From an uncultured Porphyromonadaceae bacterium (GTDB lineage Bacteria; Bacteroidota; Bacteroidia; Bacteroidales; Muribaculaceae), in the NCBI GenBank assembly GCA_900540205.1, contig UQER01000001.1, positions 117,317 to 181,316 of the forward strand: DNA of 64,000 nt, read 5' to 3'. Position numbers and translations under genes: made by a program. Position 1 is the stretch's first letter. Each line of letters opens with the position of its first letter. Positions 9,237 to 19,095 of the stretch are shown here, one piece after another. The notes below the pieces were generated by a model. The model was not told the origin of the DNA, ran no database searches, and saw only the letters and a program-made list of their open reading frames with translations.

Positions 9237-10121
9237 TTACAGCACCTTCATCGAGAGGATGCGGATGTCGTTGACCGGGCGGTCGTTGCCGTCGGTCTGG
9301 GCTTTCTCGATTTTGTCGACAACATCCATCCCTTCCACAACCTCACCGAACACGGTGTACTGGTTGTCGAGATGGGGGGTGCCGCCAACGGTGGTGTATG
9401 CCTCACGTTGCTCTGGAGTGAGTTTTGCCGGGTTCTCGGCAGCCTTCTTTTCCGTGATGGCCACCAGTTCGTCCTGCAGGGCCTGAAGTCCGGCCTGGTC
9501 GCGGTTGCGGCGGAGGGTCATGATCGAGTCGCGGTGTTGCTTGGCCAGCTCGTTGAAAATCTGCTGTTTCTGCATCATGTCGAGCTGACGCTCCATCTGG
9601 TTGAGCGTGGAGTCGTTGTAGGCTTTTCCGGTGACAATGTAGAACTGCGAACCTGACGAGCGGCGCTCGGGGTTCACCTGATCGCCCTGACGGGCAGCTG
9701 CCAGCGCTCCGCGTTTGTGGAAGTGGCGCGGATAGACAATCTCGGCATCGATATTATAGCCGGGACCTCCTGAGCCGAGCATCTTTCCGGCTGGTGCGTT
9801 TTTCGAGTCGGGATCGCCGGTCTGCACCATGAATTCGTTGATTACGCGGTGGAACAGCACATTGTCATAGTAGCCCTCGCGAACGAGTTTGAGGAAGTTG
9901 TCGCGGTGACGGGGGGTGTCGCCGAAGAGGCGCACTTTGATGTCGCCCTCGGTGGTCTTGATTTCCACAAGGGCGTCGTTGTTTTCAGCTTTGGTCATCT
10001 GAGAGGTTTTTGTCGGTTTCTTTCCGGAGGCGGCCGAACGGCGTCCGAGCGTGATGGCACCCGCCACCACTACAGTGGTCAGGAGCAACGCCGCCAGAAT
10101 GGTGTTGCGATATTTTTTCAT
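9237..10121 (-). CDS. Cyclophilin-type peptidyl-prolyl cis-trans isomerase
   Basis: The chosen start gives 294 residues beginning MKKYRNTILAALLLTTVVVAG, a signal or anchor sequence, so the protein is probably periplasmic or membrane-tethered. An upstream in-frame ATG at 10160 would add 13 residues without a sensible signal start. Cyclophilin features are in order: IKTTEGDIKVRLF, YYDNVLFHRVI, GSGGPGY, SSGSQFYIVTG and YTVFGEVVEGMDVVDKI. A charged helical insert of about 75 residues (from about 145, after SSGSQFYI) splits the domain, as in several Bacteroidales cyclophilins. It catalyses proline isomerisation during folding of exported proteins. It is the second gene of the minus-strand run that also includes the M16 protease and beta-lactamase. 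Confidence 0.88.
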   Translation of the reverse strand: MKKYRNTILAALLLTTVVVAGAITLGRRSAASGKKPTKTSQMTKAENNDALVEIKTTEGDIKVRLFGDTPRHRDNFLKLVREGYYDNVLFHRVINEFMVQTGDPDSKNAPAGKMLGSGGPGYNIDAEIVYPRHFHKRGALAAARQGDQVNPERRSSGSQFYIVTGKAYNDSTLNQMERQLDMMQKQQIFNELAKQHRDSIMTLRRNRDQAGLQALQDELVAITEKKAAENPAKLTPEQREAYTTVGGTPHLDNQYTVFGEVVEGMDVVDKIEKAQTDGNDRPVNDIRILSMKVL

Positions 10122-10169
10122 AAGTAACTGGTAAACGTCGCGAGGCGACGCCTGGTTCATCCGGGGCGA

Positions 10170-10553
10170 TTAAAGGGCGCCCTGCGGATTCAGACGTTTG
10201 TAGATACGGCGGAAATTGTTGTCGGAGGCAGACAGCTCGGCTGCTTTCTCGGCATAGTCGGCGCCGTAGAACTGCTCCATGAGCGCGCCGATGTAGTTGC
10301 GTTCGCGGTCCTTGTCGATTCCGAGGGCCACGAGCCGTTCGATTGCCGGGGCGAATGCGGCTGCATCGATTGCAAACAGATAGCGTGCGGCGCTGATGAG
10401 GAACTGGCCGGTGAGATCCACACGGGCTATGTTGCCGATCAGGAAGTCGAGGTCTTCGTCGGTCATGTCGCCGATGTGGTTGGCGATGTATTCATAGGTG
10501 GTCAGGCCGTCGGTGTCGGCGTCGAGCCGTTTGAGGTCGGTTGATTCTATCAT
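10170..10553 (-). CDS. Small hypothetical protein
   Basis: About 127 residues from the ATG at 10551-10553 (MIESTDLKRLDADTDGLTTYE). The open frame reaches 10643, but the extra N-terminus is low-complexity and unlikely to be translated. The protein is helical and acidic, with no signal peptide or known motif. It is the first gene of the run that continues into the prolyl isomerase. A TAAATTTG element on the minus strand (plus 10643-10650) could be its -7 box, but no good -33 box is visible. Function unknown. Confidence 0.6.
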   Translation of the reverse strand: MIESTDLKRLDADTDGLTTYEYIANHIGDMTDEDLDFLIGNIARVDLTGQFLISAARYLFAIDAAAFAPAIERLVALGIDKDRERNYIGALMEQFYGADYAEKAAELSASDNNFRRIYKRLNPQGAL

Positions 10554-10791
10554 GGTCAAATGATTGGTTGTCACGGTTGTTGTTGCCGGACTATCCGGGC
10601 CGCGGCATGGCATGCCTGCGGAGCCTGAATGTCCAAACTCCACAAATTTAATAAAAATTTGACAACCGAGTATTAATTTTGAATTTCGAATTGAGAATTC
10701 CGGCAGTTTTTTCGGCGCGTGAGGTATGTTTATTGCCGTGGGATAACGAATTATAAATGTGGTTAATGTTTGTGTAAATCGAGGTTGCGTG

Positions 10792-10823
10792 TTTGGAGCT
10801 GTGTAGCTAAAGGTTTACCTTTG
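10792..10823 (+). promoter_or_regulatory. Bacteroidetes-type promoter, distal, TonB receptor operon
   Basis: TTTG at 10792-10795, a 20-bp spacer and TACCTTTG at 10816-10823 match the Bacteroidetes consensus fully. It points towards the receptor gene about 350 bp downstream and would give a long leader. Confidence 0.65.
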
Positions 10824-11052
10824 CCGCCGTTCCCTTACATTCATGAAAATATTGCGCGACATCCTGTCGCAGCGGTTTTGACTATGAAAAACATGTACCG
10901 CAAGAATTGCTGGTTCTCACCCGTTTGATAGTATGCCCGGTGGTGTGCCGTGTACTCCGGATGGCGAACTGAGCCTTTGCGCGCACGTAAGCCGAAAGGC
11001 ATGTTTTGTAACAAAAATGTAGCGAATATTTTTTTAATACGGATTTTTAACT

Positions 11053-11060
11053 TATCTTTG
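11053..11060 (+). promoter_or_regulatory. Proximal -7 box for TonB receptor gene
   Basis: TATCTTTG at 11053-11060 matches TAnnTTTG and lies 111 bp before the start codon. The -33 region is only T-rich, so this promoter may be weak or regulated. Confidence 0.4.
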
Positions 11061-11171
11061 AAAGCTTTAATGGATTCGTGTCAGCGCCGCGCGAGGCGTT
11101 ACCTGCGGTTAAAATGCGAGTCAATCACCTTGAATACAAATGTAATATAATACCTAATCAAGCTTAATTTT

Positions 11172-13952
11172 ATGAGATTAACACTCTTTCTATCGCTGCT
11201 GCTCTCAGCGGTGCTTTCCACTATGGCTCAAACAGCTGTGGTGACCGGTAGCGTCGTCGACGCCGATACGGGCTCGCCCATTCCGGGTGCTGTCGTTACA
11301 ATTCCGGATCAGGGAATCTCTGTGACCACCGGTCCTGCCGGCGATTTTCGCATCAGCAATGCTCGCCCCGGCGAGACCACCATCACCATTGTGGCTCCCG
11401 GTTATGAGGGGAGCGCTTCGCAGGCGCTGCTCTACAATGGCCAGAGCATCGACACAGGCGCGTTGCGCATGTTTGCCGACTTTGCCGACAACGAGTTCGT
11501 GACCGACAATCAGAATGAATTGCTTTTCGACGAGACCATGCTCGACGACGAGTCGGGAAACTCGCAGAGCGTCAACGCCCTCACCGGCTCGAACGATGAT
11601 ATCTATTTCCGCTTCAGCCGTTACGGCTATTCGCCGCTGTACTCCAACTACCGCGGTTACAACAGCGTGTGGAGTGACACGTACATCAACTCGCTCCCGA
11701 TGAACGACCTTGTGCGCGGCGGATTCTCCTTCCAGCAGCTTGCCGGCATGACCTCGCGCGCGTTCCGCAACTCCACAGCCACCGTTGGCCTCGGCGCTGC
11801 AAGCTACGGCTTCGGCAACATCGGCGGCAGCCAGAACTTCTCGACAATCACCGAGGGCTACGCTCCTGGCTTCAACGGAACACTCAGCTACACCAACTCC
11901 AACTACAAGTATCGCGCCATGGCCACCTACTCCACCGGTATGCAGGCCAACGGCCTGGCTCTGACGGTTTCGGCCATCGGACGTTATGCCGACGAAGGCG
12001 TGGTGCCCGGCACATTCTACACCGCAGGCGGTTTCTTCCTCTCGGGCGAAAAGATGTTCAACAAGAACCACTCGCTCACTCTCACATTCTGGATGAATCC
12101 GCGCCGCTACGCCAACGGCAAGGCCACCGTGCAGGAGGCCATCGACCTTTCCGGCGACAAGCTCTACAACCCCACATGGGGCTGGCAGGAGGGAAAGAAG
12201 CGCTCGGACAACATCCGCGAGAACTTTGACCCCACCCTGATGCTCAACTACATCTACAAGACGGAGAAGACTACCGTGAACACCGGTGCCGCTCTGCGCT
12301 GGGTTCACTACGCGCGCACACGCCTTGCGTATTACAACGGTAACGACACCCGTCCCGACTATTACAAGAATCTCCCGAGCTACTGGACCATGCTGGGCAA
12401 CGACAATCCCGAAATGGCCGCATATTATACCAACCTCTGGGAGAACGACGAGGATTTCCGTCAGCTCGACTGGGACAGCTTCTATGAGGCAAACTACCTG
12501 AACAACTATCAGAACCAGTCGCTCCCCGAAAGCCAGAAGAAGGGTTCCACCTACATTCAGCAGATGGAGCACTCCAACCAGTTCAACTTCATCCTCGGCT
12601 CAACCATCAACCACCGCCTGAACGACAACATGAGCCTGCAGGGAGGTCTGAACTTCAACTACACCAAGACCATGGACTATGCTACCGTGAAGGACCTCCT
12701 CGGAGGTGAATTCTGGACCGACGTCGACGGTTTCGCAGAGCGCGAGCTCAACAACCCCAACGCCAGCGCCGACATCATCCAGAACGACCTCAACAACCCC
12801 AACCGCCGCGCCGTGAAGGGCGACCGCATCGGCTGGGACTACAGTATCTACGCACTCAAGGCACAGGCATGGCTGCAGAATCAGATCAACTTGGCAAAAT
12901 GGGATGTGAACTACGGCATCACCATGAGCTACGAACAGTTCTACCGTCAGGGCTACATGCGCAACGGCCGCGCTCCCCAGAACTCGTTCGGCGAGTCGAG
13001 CACTCTCCGCTTCAACGATGCAATGATCAAGGCCGGCGCCACCTACAAGCTTGACGGCCGCAACTACTTCACCCTGCAGGCACAGTACGGAACAGTGGCT
13101 CCCGTGATCAACGACGTGTACATCTCGCCCCGCGTAAAGGACACCACCATCGGCGATCCCAAGAGCACACGCGTGTTCTCGATAGACGGCCGCTACACCT
13201 GGAACTACCGCCGCTTCCGCGGTTCTATCTCGGCTTACTTCACCGACATGAGCGATGCCGTGGAACGCTACGGATTCTGGGACGAGAGTCTCAACGCCTT
13301 CTGTAACTTTGCGCTGAGCGGTGTTCACCGTCAGTACAAGGGTATAGAACTCGGCATGGCCTACCAGATCACCAACTCGCTGCGTGCCACATTCGCCGGC
13401 AACTTCTCGCGCTACCGCTACGCCAACAACCCCTGGGGTACACGCTCGGTGGAGAACGGTCTGCTCCCCGACCAGACCAACCAGTTCTTCCTCAAGAACT
13501 ACTACTGCACCTCCACACCCCAGACTGCATTCAACATCGGCCTGGCATGGAACGCTCCCAAAAACTGGTACTTCAACATCGACGCCTCATGGCTGGCCGA
13601 CTACTACGTGCGTCTGGCCTACCCGCGCCATCAGATCATCGACGGTCTGGCATCCTATATGGGCACCGAGCAGAAACTCACCGAGGCTGTGGATGCATTC
13701 ACCGACCAGGAGAAACTCAACAACCAGTGGGTGATGAACCTCTCCATCGGCAAGTCCATCTACATCAACCGCAAGGTGAGCCTGAACTTCAACGTTTCGG
13801 TAAGCAACCTGCTCAACAACCGCAACCTCATCACACAGGCCACCGAGCAGTTCCGCATCGACACCAAGACCTACAACCCCAACGCATTCCCCACGAAATA
13901 CATGTATGCCCAGGGCACAAAGGTGTTTGTCAACGCCGGTATCCGCTTCTGA
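11172..13952 (+). CDS. TonB-dependent outer-membrane receptor
   Basis: A 926-residue outer-membrane protein. It has a signal peptide (MRLTLFLSLLLSAVLSTMAQ) and a carboxypeptidase-regulatory-like domain at about 22-105 (VTGSVVDADTGSPIPGAVVTIP). A plug-like region near 120-230 leads into a long beta-barrel rich in aromatic residues, ending GIRF with the terminal Phe typical of outer-membrane barrels. It is shorter than classic SusC proteins and lacks the SusC-type signature. The two downstream lipoproteins carry DUF5689-like domains rather than SusD domains. It probably imports a ligand captured by those lipoproteins using TonB energy; the ligand is unknown. The gene uses strongly biased, GC-rich codons, suggesting high expression. 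Confidence 0.85.
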   Translation: MRLTLFLSLLLSAVLSTMAQTAVVTGSVVDADTGSPIPGAVVTIPDQGISVTTGPAGDFRISNARPGETTITIVAPGYEGSASQALLYNGQSIDTGALRMFADFADNEFVTDNQNELLFDETMLDDESGNSQSVNALTGSNDDIYFRFSRYGYSPLYSNYRGYNSVWSDTYINSLPMNDLVRGGFSFQQLAGMTSRAFRNSTATVGLGAASYGFGNIGGSQNFSTITEGYAPGFNGTLSYTNSNYKYRAMATYSTGMQANGLALTVSAIGRYADEGVVPGTFYTAGGFFLSGEKMFNKNHSLTLTFWMNPRRYANGKATVQEAIDLSGDKLYNPTWGWQEGKKRSDNIRENFDPTLMLNYIYKTEKTTVNTGAALRWVHYARTRLAYYNGNDTRPDYYKNLPSYWTMLGNDNPEMAAYYTNLWENDEDFRQLDWDSFYEANYLNNYQNQSLPESQKKGSTYIQQMEHSNQFNFILGSTINHRLNDNMSLQGGLNFNYTKTMDYATVKDLLGGEFWTDVDGFAERELNNPNASADIIQNDLNNPNRRAVKGDRIGWDYSIYALKAQAWLQNQINLAKWDVNYGITMSYEQFYRQGYMRNGRAPQNSFGESSTLRFNDAMIKAGATYKLDGRNYFTLQAQYGTVAPVINDVYISPRVKDTTIGDPKSTRVFSIDGRYTWNYRRFRGSISAYFTDMSDAVERYGFWDESLNAFCNFALSGVHRQYKGIELGMAYQITNSLRATFAGNFSRYRYANNPWGTRSVENGLLPDQTNQFFLKNYYCTSTPQTAFNIGLAWNAPKNWYFNIDASWLADYYVRLAYPRHQIIDGLASYMGTEQKLTEAVDAFTDQEKLNNQWVMNLSIGKSIYINRKVSLNFNVSVSNLLNNRNLITQATEQFRIDTKTYNPNAFPTKYMYAQGTKVFVNAGIRF

Positions 13953-14000
13953 TGCGAATGGCAACCTAATTTTCACCTAAAAAGCAAAAAGACACAACAG

Positions 14001-15386
14001 ATGAAAAAATCGATTTTATATATAGCGTCGATGCTCGTTGCCACCGCCGGTTTCACATCGTGCGACGACGACTTCGAGCGTCCGCCCATGGAGGATTACA
14101 TCCCTCATGCCACAATGGTGGCCAACACCACGGCACAGGAGCTGAAAGAGGCTTTCAACCAGCCGACAAACTACTATAACGTGCAGATCGGCACCAAGGC
14201 CGATGGCAGCCACTACATCGTGAAGGGGCGTGTGACCAGTTCCGATGAAGCAGGAAATGTCTACAAGAAACTTATGATTGAAGACGCAACCGGCGGCCTC
14301 ATTTTCTCGATCGACAACAGCAAGCTCTACGAGACTTACCGCATCGGCCAGGAGGTTATCGTCGACGTCACCGGCCTCTATTACGGCAACTACGGCACAG
14401 GCATGCAGATCGGTATCAGCGCCGAGGCTACGAGTGCCCCCAACCGTATCCCCAAGGATACCTGGGAGGGCACCACGACCCAAAAGGGTATCTGCGAGCT
14501 TAACGGTCTGGCCAATCCCGACAAAGTGGATGTGCCCTCGATGACCGTGAGCGAGGTTAACGGCCTGCTCCGCAACGATGCCTCCAAACTGGCATGGCAG
14601 GGACGCCTGGTGCGCATCACCGGTGTGCATTTTCAGGCTCCCGGCACACTGCTTGCCCGTGTGCTGGCAGCCGGCGAGACCAACCCCAACAACACCTCCT
14701 ATCTGATTGACGACAGCAACAACCGCATCGCCATGAACACTTCGAGCTACTCCACCTTCGGAACCACCACCAAGGCTCCCAAAGGCACAGGCGATGTAGT
14801 GGCTCTGCTCACACTCTACAACAACAACTGGCAGATTGTTATCAACGATCTTGCCGGTCTTGAAGGCTTCGAACCTTGGGTTGACGAACCCGAAAAACCT
14901 GTAGAGGCTGTCGGTTCGTTCAGCGTTAACTTTGATGGAGAGGTAATGCCCGAAGGATGGACGCAGAAACAGCTCGCCGGTAACAAGGAATGGTATCTGC
15001 GCACATTCGACAATGTTGCATATGCATGCATGACGGGTTACAAAGGCAATGCACCCTTCGATTCATGGCTCATCTCTCAACCTGTCGATGCCGCAAAAAT
15101 GACGGCCAAGACCCTTTCGTTCGATACTCAGGTGAACGGTTACGGCTCGACGACGACAACTTTCAAGGTGTTTGTTCTTGACGGTCCCGACCCTGCAACA
15201 GCCAACCGCACCGAACTTACGGCCACCATGCCCGAAGCTCCTGCAAGCGGCTACAGCCCATGGACAAACTCCGGAACAATCTCACTTGCCGCTCAATCCG
15301 GCGTGTTCTACATCGGATGGCAATATGCCGCCACACAGGATGCCAACTATGCAACTTACGGCATAACCAACATCGAAGTAAAATAA
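14001..15386 (+). CDS. DUF5689-like surface lipoprotein with choice-of-anchor-like C-terminus
   Basis: A 461-residue lipoprotein with lipobox GFTSC (Cys21) followed by DDDFE, an acidic run that resembles the Bacteroidetes lipoprotein export signal. This suggests display on the cell surface. Residues of about 50-290 resemble DUF5689, an OB-fold-like domain (YIVKGRVTSSDEAGNVYKKL). The C-terminal 150 residues (VGSFSVNFDGEVMPEGW onward) resemble the jelly-roll-like choice-of-anchor J domain, often linked to carbohydrate or protein binding. It follows the receptor by 48 bp and precedes a paralogue by 26 bp. The role is inferred as ligand capture for the receptor. Confidence 0.75.
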   Translation: MKKSILYIASMLVATAGFTSCDDDFERPPMEDYIPHATMVANTTAQELKEAFNQPTNYYNVQIGTKADGSHYIVKGRVTSSDEAGNVYKKLMIEDATGGLIFSIDNSKLYETYRIGQEVIVDVTGLYYGNYGTGMQIGISAEATSAPNRIPKDTWEGTTTQKGICELNGLANPDKVDVPSMTVSEVNGLLRNDASKLAWQGRLVRITGVHFQAPGTLLARVLAAGETNPNNTSYLIDDSNNRIAMNTSSYSTFGTTTKAPKGTGDVVALLTLYNNNWQIVINDLAGLEGFEPWVDEPEKPVEAVGSFSVNFDGEVMPEGWTQKQLAGNKEWYLRTFDNVAYACMTGYKGNAPFDSWLISQPVDAAKMTAKTLSFDTQVNGYGSTTTTFKVFVLDGPDPATANRTELTATMPEAPASGYSPWTNSGTISLAAQSGVFYIGWQYAATQDANYATYGITNIEVK

Positions 15387-15412
15387 CCGTTTCATTCTGA
15401 CAAACAAGAATC

Positions 15413-18046
15413 ATGAAAATTTTCAAATCCTTTATATTCGGGTTGATGGCCGCGGCCACCCTCGGCGGATTCGTTTCCTGCCAGGATGACATCGACGCTC
15501 CCGAACCTATCGCCCCGGTGGCCGAGAACCTTGATAAGGTGAATACCACCATCTTCGACTTCAAGAAGGAATACTGGCAGGACGACCAAAATTATTGCAA
15601 GCAGGTAGGTACCAAGCCCGACGGCGAGCATATCTATATCAAAGGTCGTGTAATTTCGTCGGACGAGAGCGGCAATGTGTTCAAAAGCATTGTCATTCAG
15701 GACGAGACCGCAGCACTGGCATTCTCGGTGAACGCATATAACCTTTTCCTTGACCACCGCGTAGGTCAGGAGGTGGTTGTCGACCTCACCGGCATGTATG
15801 TGGGTAAATACAACAACCTCATGCAGATGGGTTGGCCGGATGAATATCAGGATGGGCTGCAGACCACCTTCATGTCGCCTGAATTCTTCAAGGCCCACGT
15901 GGAGAACAACGGCATGCCCGACCCTTCCAAGGTGATTGTGCATCAGCTCGACGCCATCAGCGACATACCCAACGGAACCGACGGCCTGATTGAATGGCAG
16001 AGTCAGCTTGTGCGCTGCAACAACGTGACTTTCGTTCCCAAGGCCAATCCCAACGAAGCATCCGAACTGGTCACTACCTTCGGTATCTACAAGACCAACA
16101 TGAATCAGGGCCTGCTTCTTGCAGGTCAGGAACTCACACTGCGTGTGAGCGGTTATGCCGACTTCGTGAACGAGAAGATGCCTACCGATCCCTGCGACGC
16201 AACATTCCTGCTCTCATACTTCGGTACGGGCTGGCAGTTCATGCTCATGAACACTTCCGACATTGAGAACGTGGGTAATCCCACTTTGCCCAAGGGCACC
16301 AAAGAGAATCCCTGGACTGTGGCCGATGCCATCTCCGAGATTTCTGAAGGCGCCACTCCCCAGGGCTGGACAGCCGGATACATCGTTGGTACCGTGGCTC
16401 AGTCGGTTACCGAAGTGACCTCGAACACCGACATTGAATGGGGCGCAGATGCAACCCTGGCATCCACCGTTGTCATCGCTCCGACAGCCGACTGCACCGA
16501 AATCAGCCAGTGCATCATCGTTCCGCTCCCTGTAGGCTCTACAATGCGTAACCTCGTGGCACTCCGCGACCATCCCGAAAACCTCGGCAAACTCCTCACC
16601 GTTTACGGTACACTCGACCATGTGTTCGGCTCCTACGGCATCACAGGCAATACCGGCACCGGCGGTGAATTCATGCTTGAAGGCGTTGAGGTTCCCGACG
16701 AACCGCTTCCCGGTCAGGGCGACGGCACCGAGGCAAGTCCCTACAGCTGCGCCCAGGTAATAGCCATGAACCCCTCCAGCACCTCAGCTTCGCCCGAAGG
16801 CGGCTCGCAGGTATGGATCACCGGCTACATCGTCGGCACCATGCCCAAGGAAGGTGGAACATACCTCGACAAGACCAACTTCGGTGTGCCTACCGACGGT
16901 CAGGCATCCAACATCGTGATCGCTCCCACCGCCGACTGCACCGACGCCTCGCTCTGTGTTGGCATCCAGCTTCCCACTGAAACCGTTGCTCCCGGCGTCC
17001 GCAAGGCTCTGAACCTTACCGACAATCCCGGCAACCTCGGTGCGAAAGTAAGCCTGTTTGGCGACGTGATGAAGTATTGCGGAGGCCCCGGCCTGAAGAA
17101 TACCTCGAAGTACACCATAGATGGCGGTACAACGCCTCCCACTCCTCCCACACCTTCTGAAGGAAGCGGCACTGAGGCTGATCCGTTCAGTGTAGGCGCA
17201 GTGCGTGCGCTCGATCCCCAAAGCACTACTGTTGCCGTCAAGGAAGATGTATGGGTGAAAGGCTTTATCGTGGGTTACTACAAGGATTTCGCCGGTCATT
17301 TCACCGCTGATGGCGCACAGGCTACCAATATCCTTCTGGCAGCCGACAAGAATGCCACGAGCATCGACCAGTGCGTCTGCATCCAGCTGGTATCTAAATC
17401 AGATACCCGCGCGGCTCTCAACCTTCTTGACAACCCCGGCAACCTCGGCAAAGAGGCATCTGTACGTGGCGATGTCATGAAATATAACTCTATGCCCGGT
17501 ATCAAGAACACCGACGCCTACAAGCTTGGTGGGGGCGGGGAAACTCCCACCCCTCCGACCTCAGATGTAATCTTCGAGGAGACGTTTGAAGGTGGGTCGC
17601 TCGGCAATTTCACGGCAACCGTAGAAACCTCCGGTTCGTGGACAGGCTGGCGTGCCAATACGCGTACTCCGCTCTGTGCCATTGCCAATTCTTATGTGAA
17701 CAATGTGAACGAGGCTGCCACTGCATGGCTGGTATCACCTGAAATCAGTCTGGCTGGTGTCACCAGCGCAACGCTGTCGCTGGAGCAGGCATTCGGTTTC
17801 CATTTCCCCACCAAGCAGGATAGTTTCTGCACTGTCAATGTACGCGAAAAAGGTGGTGAATGGCAGCAGCTCACATTGACCAACTTCCCCGCGAAAGGCA
17901 CAGGCAACTGGACAGCCGATTTTGCGCTGAACACCATGAGCCTGAACGCTTTCGCAGGCAAGACCATCGAAATCGGATTTAAATACGTGAACGATGGCAA
18001 GCAGAGCATCGCATGGGAAATCAAGAATGTGAAGGTCACCAAGTGA
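15413..18046 (+). CDS. Large DUF5689/DUF6359-like multidomain surface lipoprotein
   Basis: An 877-residue lipoprotein with lipobox GFVSC (Cys23) and an acidic run after it. The N-terminal DUF5689-like domain (about 40-285) is clearly related to the one in the preceding gene (IYIKGRVISSDESGNVFKS). Three repeats of about 140 residues start near 291, 433 and 582. Each opens with a GTxxxPxxxxxA motif followed by VWxxGxIVG and resembles DUF6359. A C-terminal choice-of-anchor-like domain starts near 718. Proline-threonine linkers separate the units, fitting an extended surface protein. It is the last gene before a strong terminator. The ligand is unknown; the pairing with a TonB receptor suggests uptake. 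Confidence 0.75.
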   Translation: MKIFKSFIFGLMAAATLGGFVSCQDDIDAPEPIAPVAENLDKVNTTIFDFKKEYWQDDQNYCKQVGTKPDGEHIYIKGRVISSDESGNVFKSIVIQDETAALAFSVNAYNLFLDHRVGQEVVVDLTGMYVGKYNNLMQMGWPDEYQDGLQTTFMSPEFFKAHVENNGMPDPSKVIVHQLDAISDIPNGTDGLIEWQSQLVRCNNVTFVPKANPNEASELVTTFGIYKTNMNQGLLLAGQELTLRVSGYADFVNEKMPTDPCDATFLLSYFGTGWQFMLMNTSDIENVGNPTLPKGTKENPWTVADAISEISEGATPQGWTAGYIVGTVAQSVTEVTSNTDIEWGADATLASTVVIAPTADCTEISQCIIVPLPVGSTMRNLVALRDHPENLGKLLTVYGTLDHVFGSYGITGNTGTGGEFMLEGVEVPDEPLPGQGDGTEASPYSCAQVIAMNPSSTSASPEGGSQVWITGYIVGTMPKEGGTYLDKTNFGVPTDGQASNIVIAPTADCTDASLCVGIQLPTETVAPGVRKALNLTDNPGNLGAKVSLFGDVMKYCGGPGLKNTSKYTIDGGTTPPTPPTPSEGSGTEADPFSVGAVRALDPQSTTVAVKEDVWVKGFIVGYYKDFAGHFTADGAQATNILLAADKNATSIDQCVCIQLVSKSDTRAALNLLDNPGNLGKEASVRGDVMKYNSMPGIKNTDAYKLGGGGETPTPPTSDVIFEETFEGGSLGNFTATVETSGSWTGWRANTRTPLCAIANSYVNNVNEAATAWLVSPEISLAGVTSATLSLEQAFGFHFPTKQDSFCTVNVREKGGEWQQLTLTNFPAKGTGNWTADFALNTMSLNAFAGKTIEIGFKYVNDGKQSIAWEIKNVKVTK

Positions 18047-18092
18047 CATCCCTTGACAAACCGCTAATCTGAAATAAATCCTATAAACTTAC

Positions 18093-18132
18093 AGGGCGAT
18101 GTGCCAACTGCGGCACATCGCCCTCTGTTTTT
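18093..18132 (+). terminator. Rho-independent terminator of the receptor operon
   Basis: A perfect 13-bp stem (AGGGCGATGTGCC with its complement GGCACATCGCCCT) and a 6-nt loop are followed by CTGTTTTT. It lies 47 bp after the last lipoprotein gene. Confidence 0.9.
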
Positions 18133-18151
18133 GTATCTGCCAGCGTGGCTA

Positions 18152-19066
18152 TTATTTTTGGGGTGTCGGGGCAGGAGCGGCTTTGCTGATGGTGACGAGG
18201 TAGACGCCCGTGAAGATGAGGACCACGGCGAAGCCTTTGAGCATGTTGAAGCTGTCAAGGCCGAGGCACACGCCTATCAGCGAGGCCACTATGGGCTGCA
18301 CGTAGTTGTACATCCCCACGATGGTGGGGCGCAGGTTTTTCTGCCCGATCATGATGCAGACGTAGGCAAGGTAGGTGGCGAACACCACCACGTAGGCTAT
18401 ACCGGCCCAATGCAATGAGGAGAGCGATGTCCAGTCGGTGCGGAGCATCTGCGGCATGGCGGCCGGGATGGTGCCGCATGCTGCGAACAGGAACATCCAT
18501 TTCATCAGCGTCACAAGCGAGTATTTGCGGATGAAGTTGCGGTAAAGTGTGAGATAGAGGGCGTAGCTGAGCTGTGCGCACAGCACTATGAAATCGCCTA
18601 ATGCGGGATTGTCGCCTTTCATGCCGGTGTTGAGTCCGCCGAACACCAGAATCAGCGCTCCGCATGCTCCAAGGGCTATGCCGCCCGCTTTTTTCAGCGT
18701 GATAGGTTCGTGAAGCACCACATAGGCCAGCACCATCACCCACATGGGCATGGTGGTGGTTATGATCGACGCTTCGCCAGGCGAGGTTAGGCCGACACCG
18801 AAAATGAAGCATCCCTGATTGAAAAGCACTCCCAGCATGGCGGCTCCGGCAAGGAGCAGGAGATCGCGTGGCGGCACATGCTCGCGCGGACAGAACAGTG
18901 AGGTCAGCCAGAACAGGGCAGCCGCGCCTGCAATACGGAAATTGACCATGAGCAGGGGCGTAACCACTGAGGTGGTGAGCACAAGTTTGGTGACGGGCGA
19001 CATCAGTCCCCACATGGTGTTGGCGCCCAGCATGGCCAGATGGCCTTTTAGCCTGAAATCGGACAT
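18152..19066 (-). CDS. EamA/DMT-family transporter
   Basis: A 304-residue membrane protein with about ten hydrophobic segments arranged as two EamA repeats. The first has a typical start (HLAMLGANTMWGLMSPVTK). The second covers about residues 150-290, with PTIVGMYNYVQPIVASLIG as its conserved end. Members export or import small metabolites such as amino acids or nucleobases, but the substrate cannot be predicted. It converges with the lipoprotein operon. A -7-like TAACTTTG lies on the minus strand at plus 19096-19103, about 30 bp before the start. Confidence 0.88.
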   Translation of the reverse strand: MSDFRLKGHLAMLGANTMWGLMSPVTKLVLTTSVVTPLLMVNFRIAGAAALFWLTSLFCPREHVPPRDLLLLAGAAMLGVLFNQGCFIFGVGLTSPGEASIITTTMPMWVMVLAYVVLHEPITLKKAGGIALGACGALILVFGGLNTGMKGDNPALGDFIVLCAQLSYALYLTLYRNFIRKYSLVTLMKWMFLFAACGTIPAAMPQMLRTDWTSLSSLHWAGIAYVVVFATYLAYVCIMIGQKNLRPTIVGMYNYVQPIVASLIGVCLGLDSFNMLKGFAVVLIFTGVYLVTISKAAPAPTPQK

Positions 19067-19095
19067 GATTGTTGTGATTCTTTGTTTTCCGGCTG

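Larger units (their letters stand above)
10554..11171. other. Divergent intergenic region, about 0.6 kb
   Basis: No convincing protein gene is present; an open frame near 10950-11150 lacks coding character. The left part is AT-rich and should carry the promoter for the minus-strand operon. The right part carries two candidate promoters for the TonB receptor gene, listed separately. The transcript from the distal promoter would have a leader of about 340 nt, with a possible 12-codon frame starting near 10842. I see no known riboswitch. Confidence 0.5.

Noticed and set aside
8658..9656. A 332-codon plus-strand frame
   Set aside because: Antisense to the M16 peptidase and prolyl isomerase genes and spanning their intergenic gap.
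11205..12572. A 455-codon open frame on the minus strand
   Set aside because: It lies wholly inside the TonB receptor gene. Strong third-position GC bias keeps antisense frames open; the translation is Val/Gly/Ala/His-rich without any protein-like pattern.
12600..13328. A 242-codon minus-strand frame
   Set aside because: Another antisense shadow of the receptor gene with the same composition artefact.
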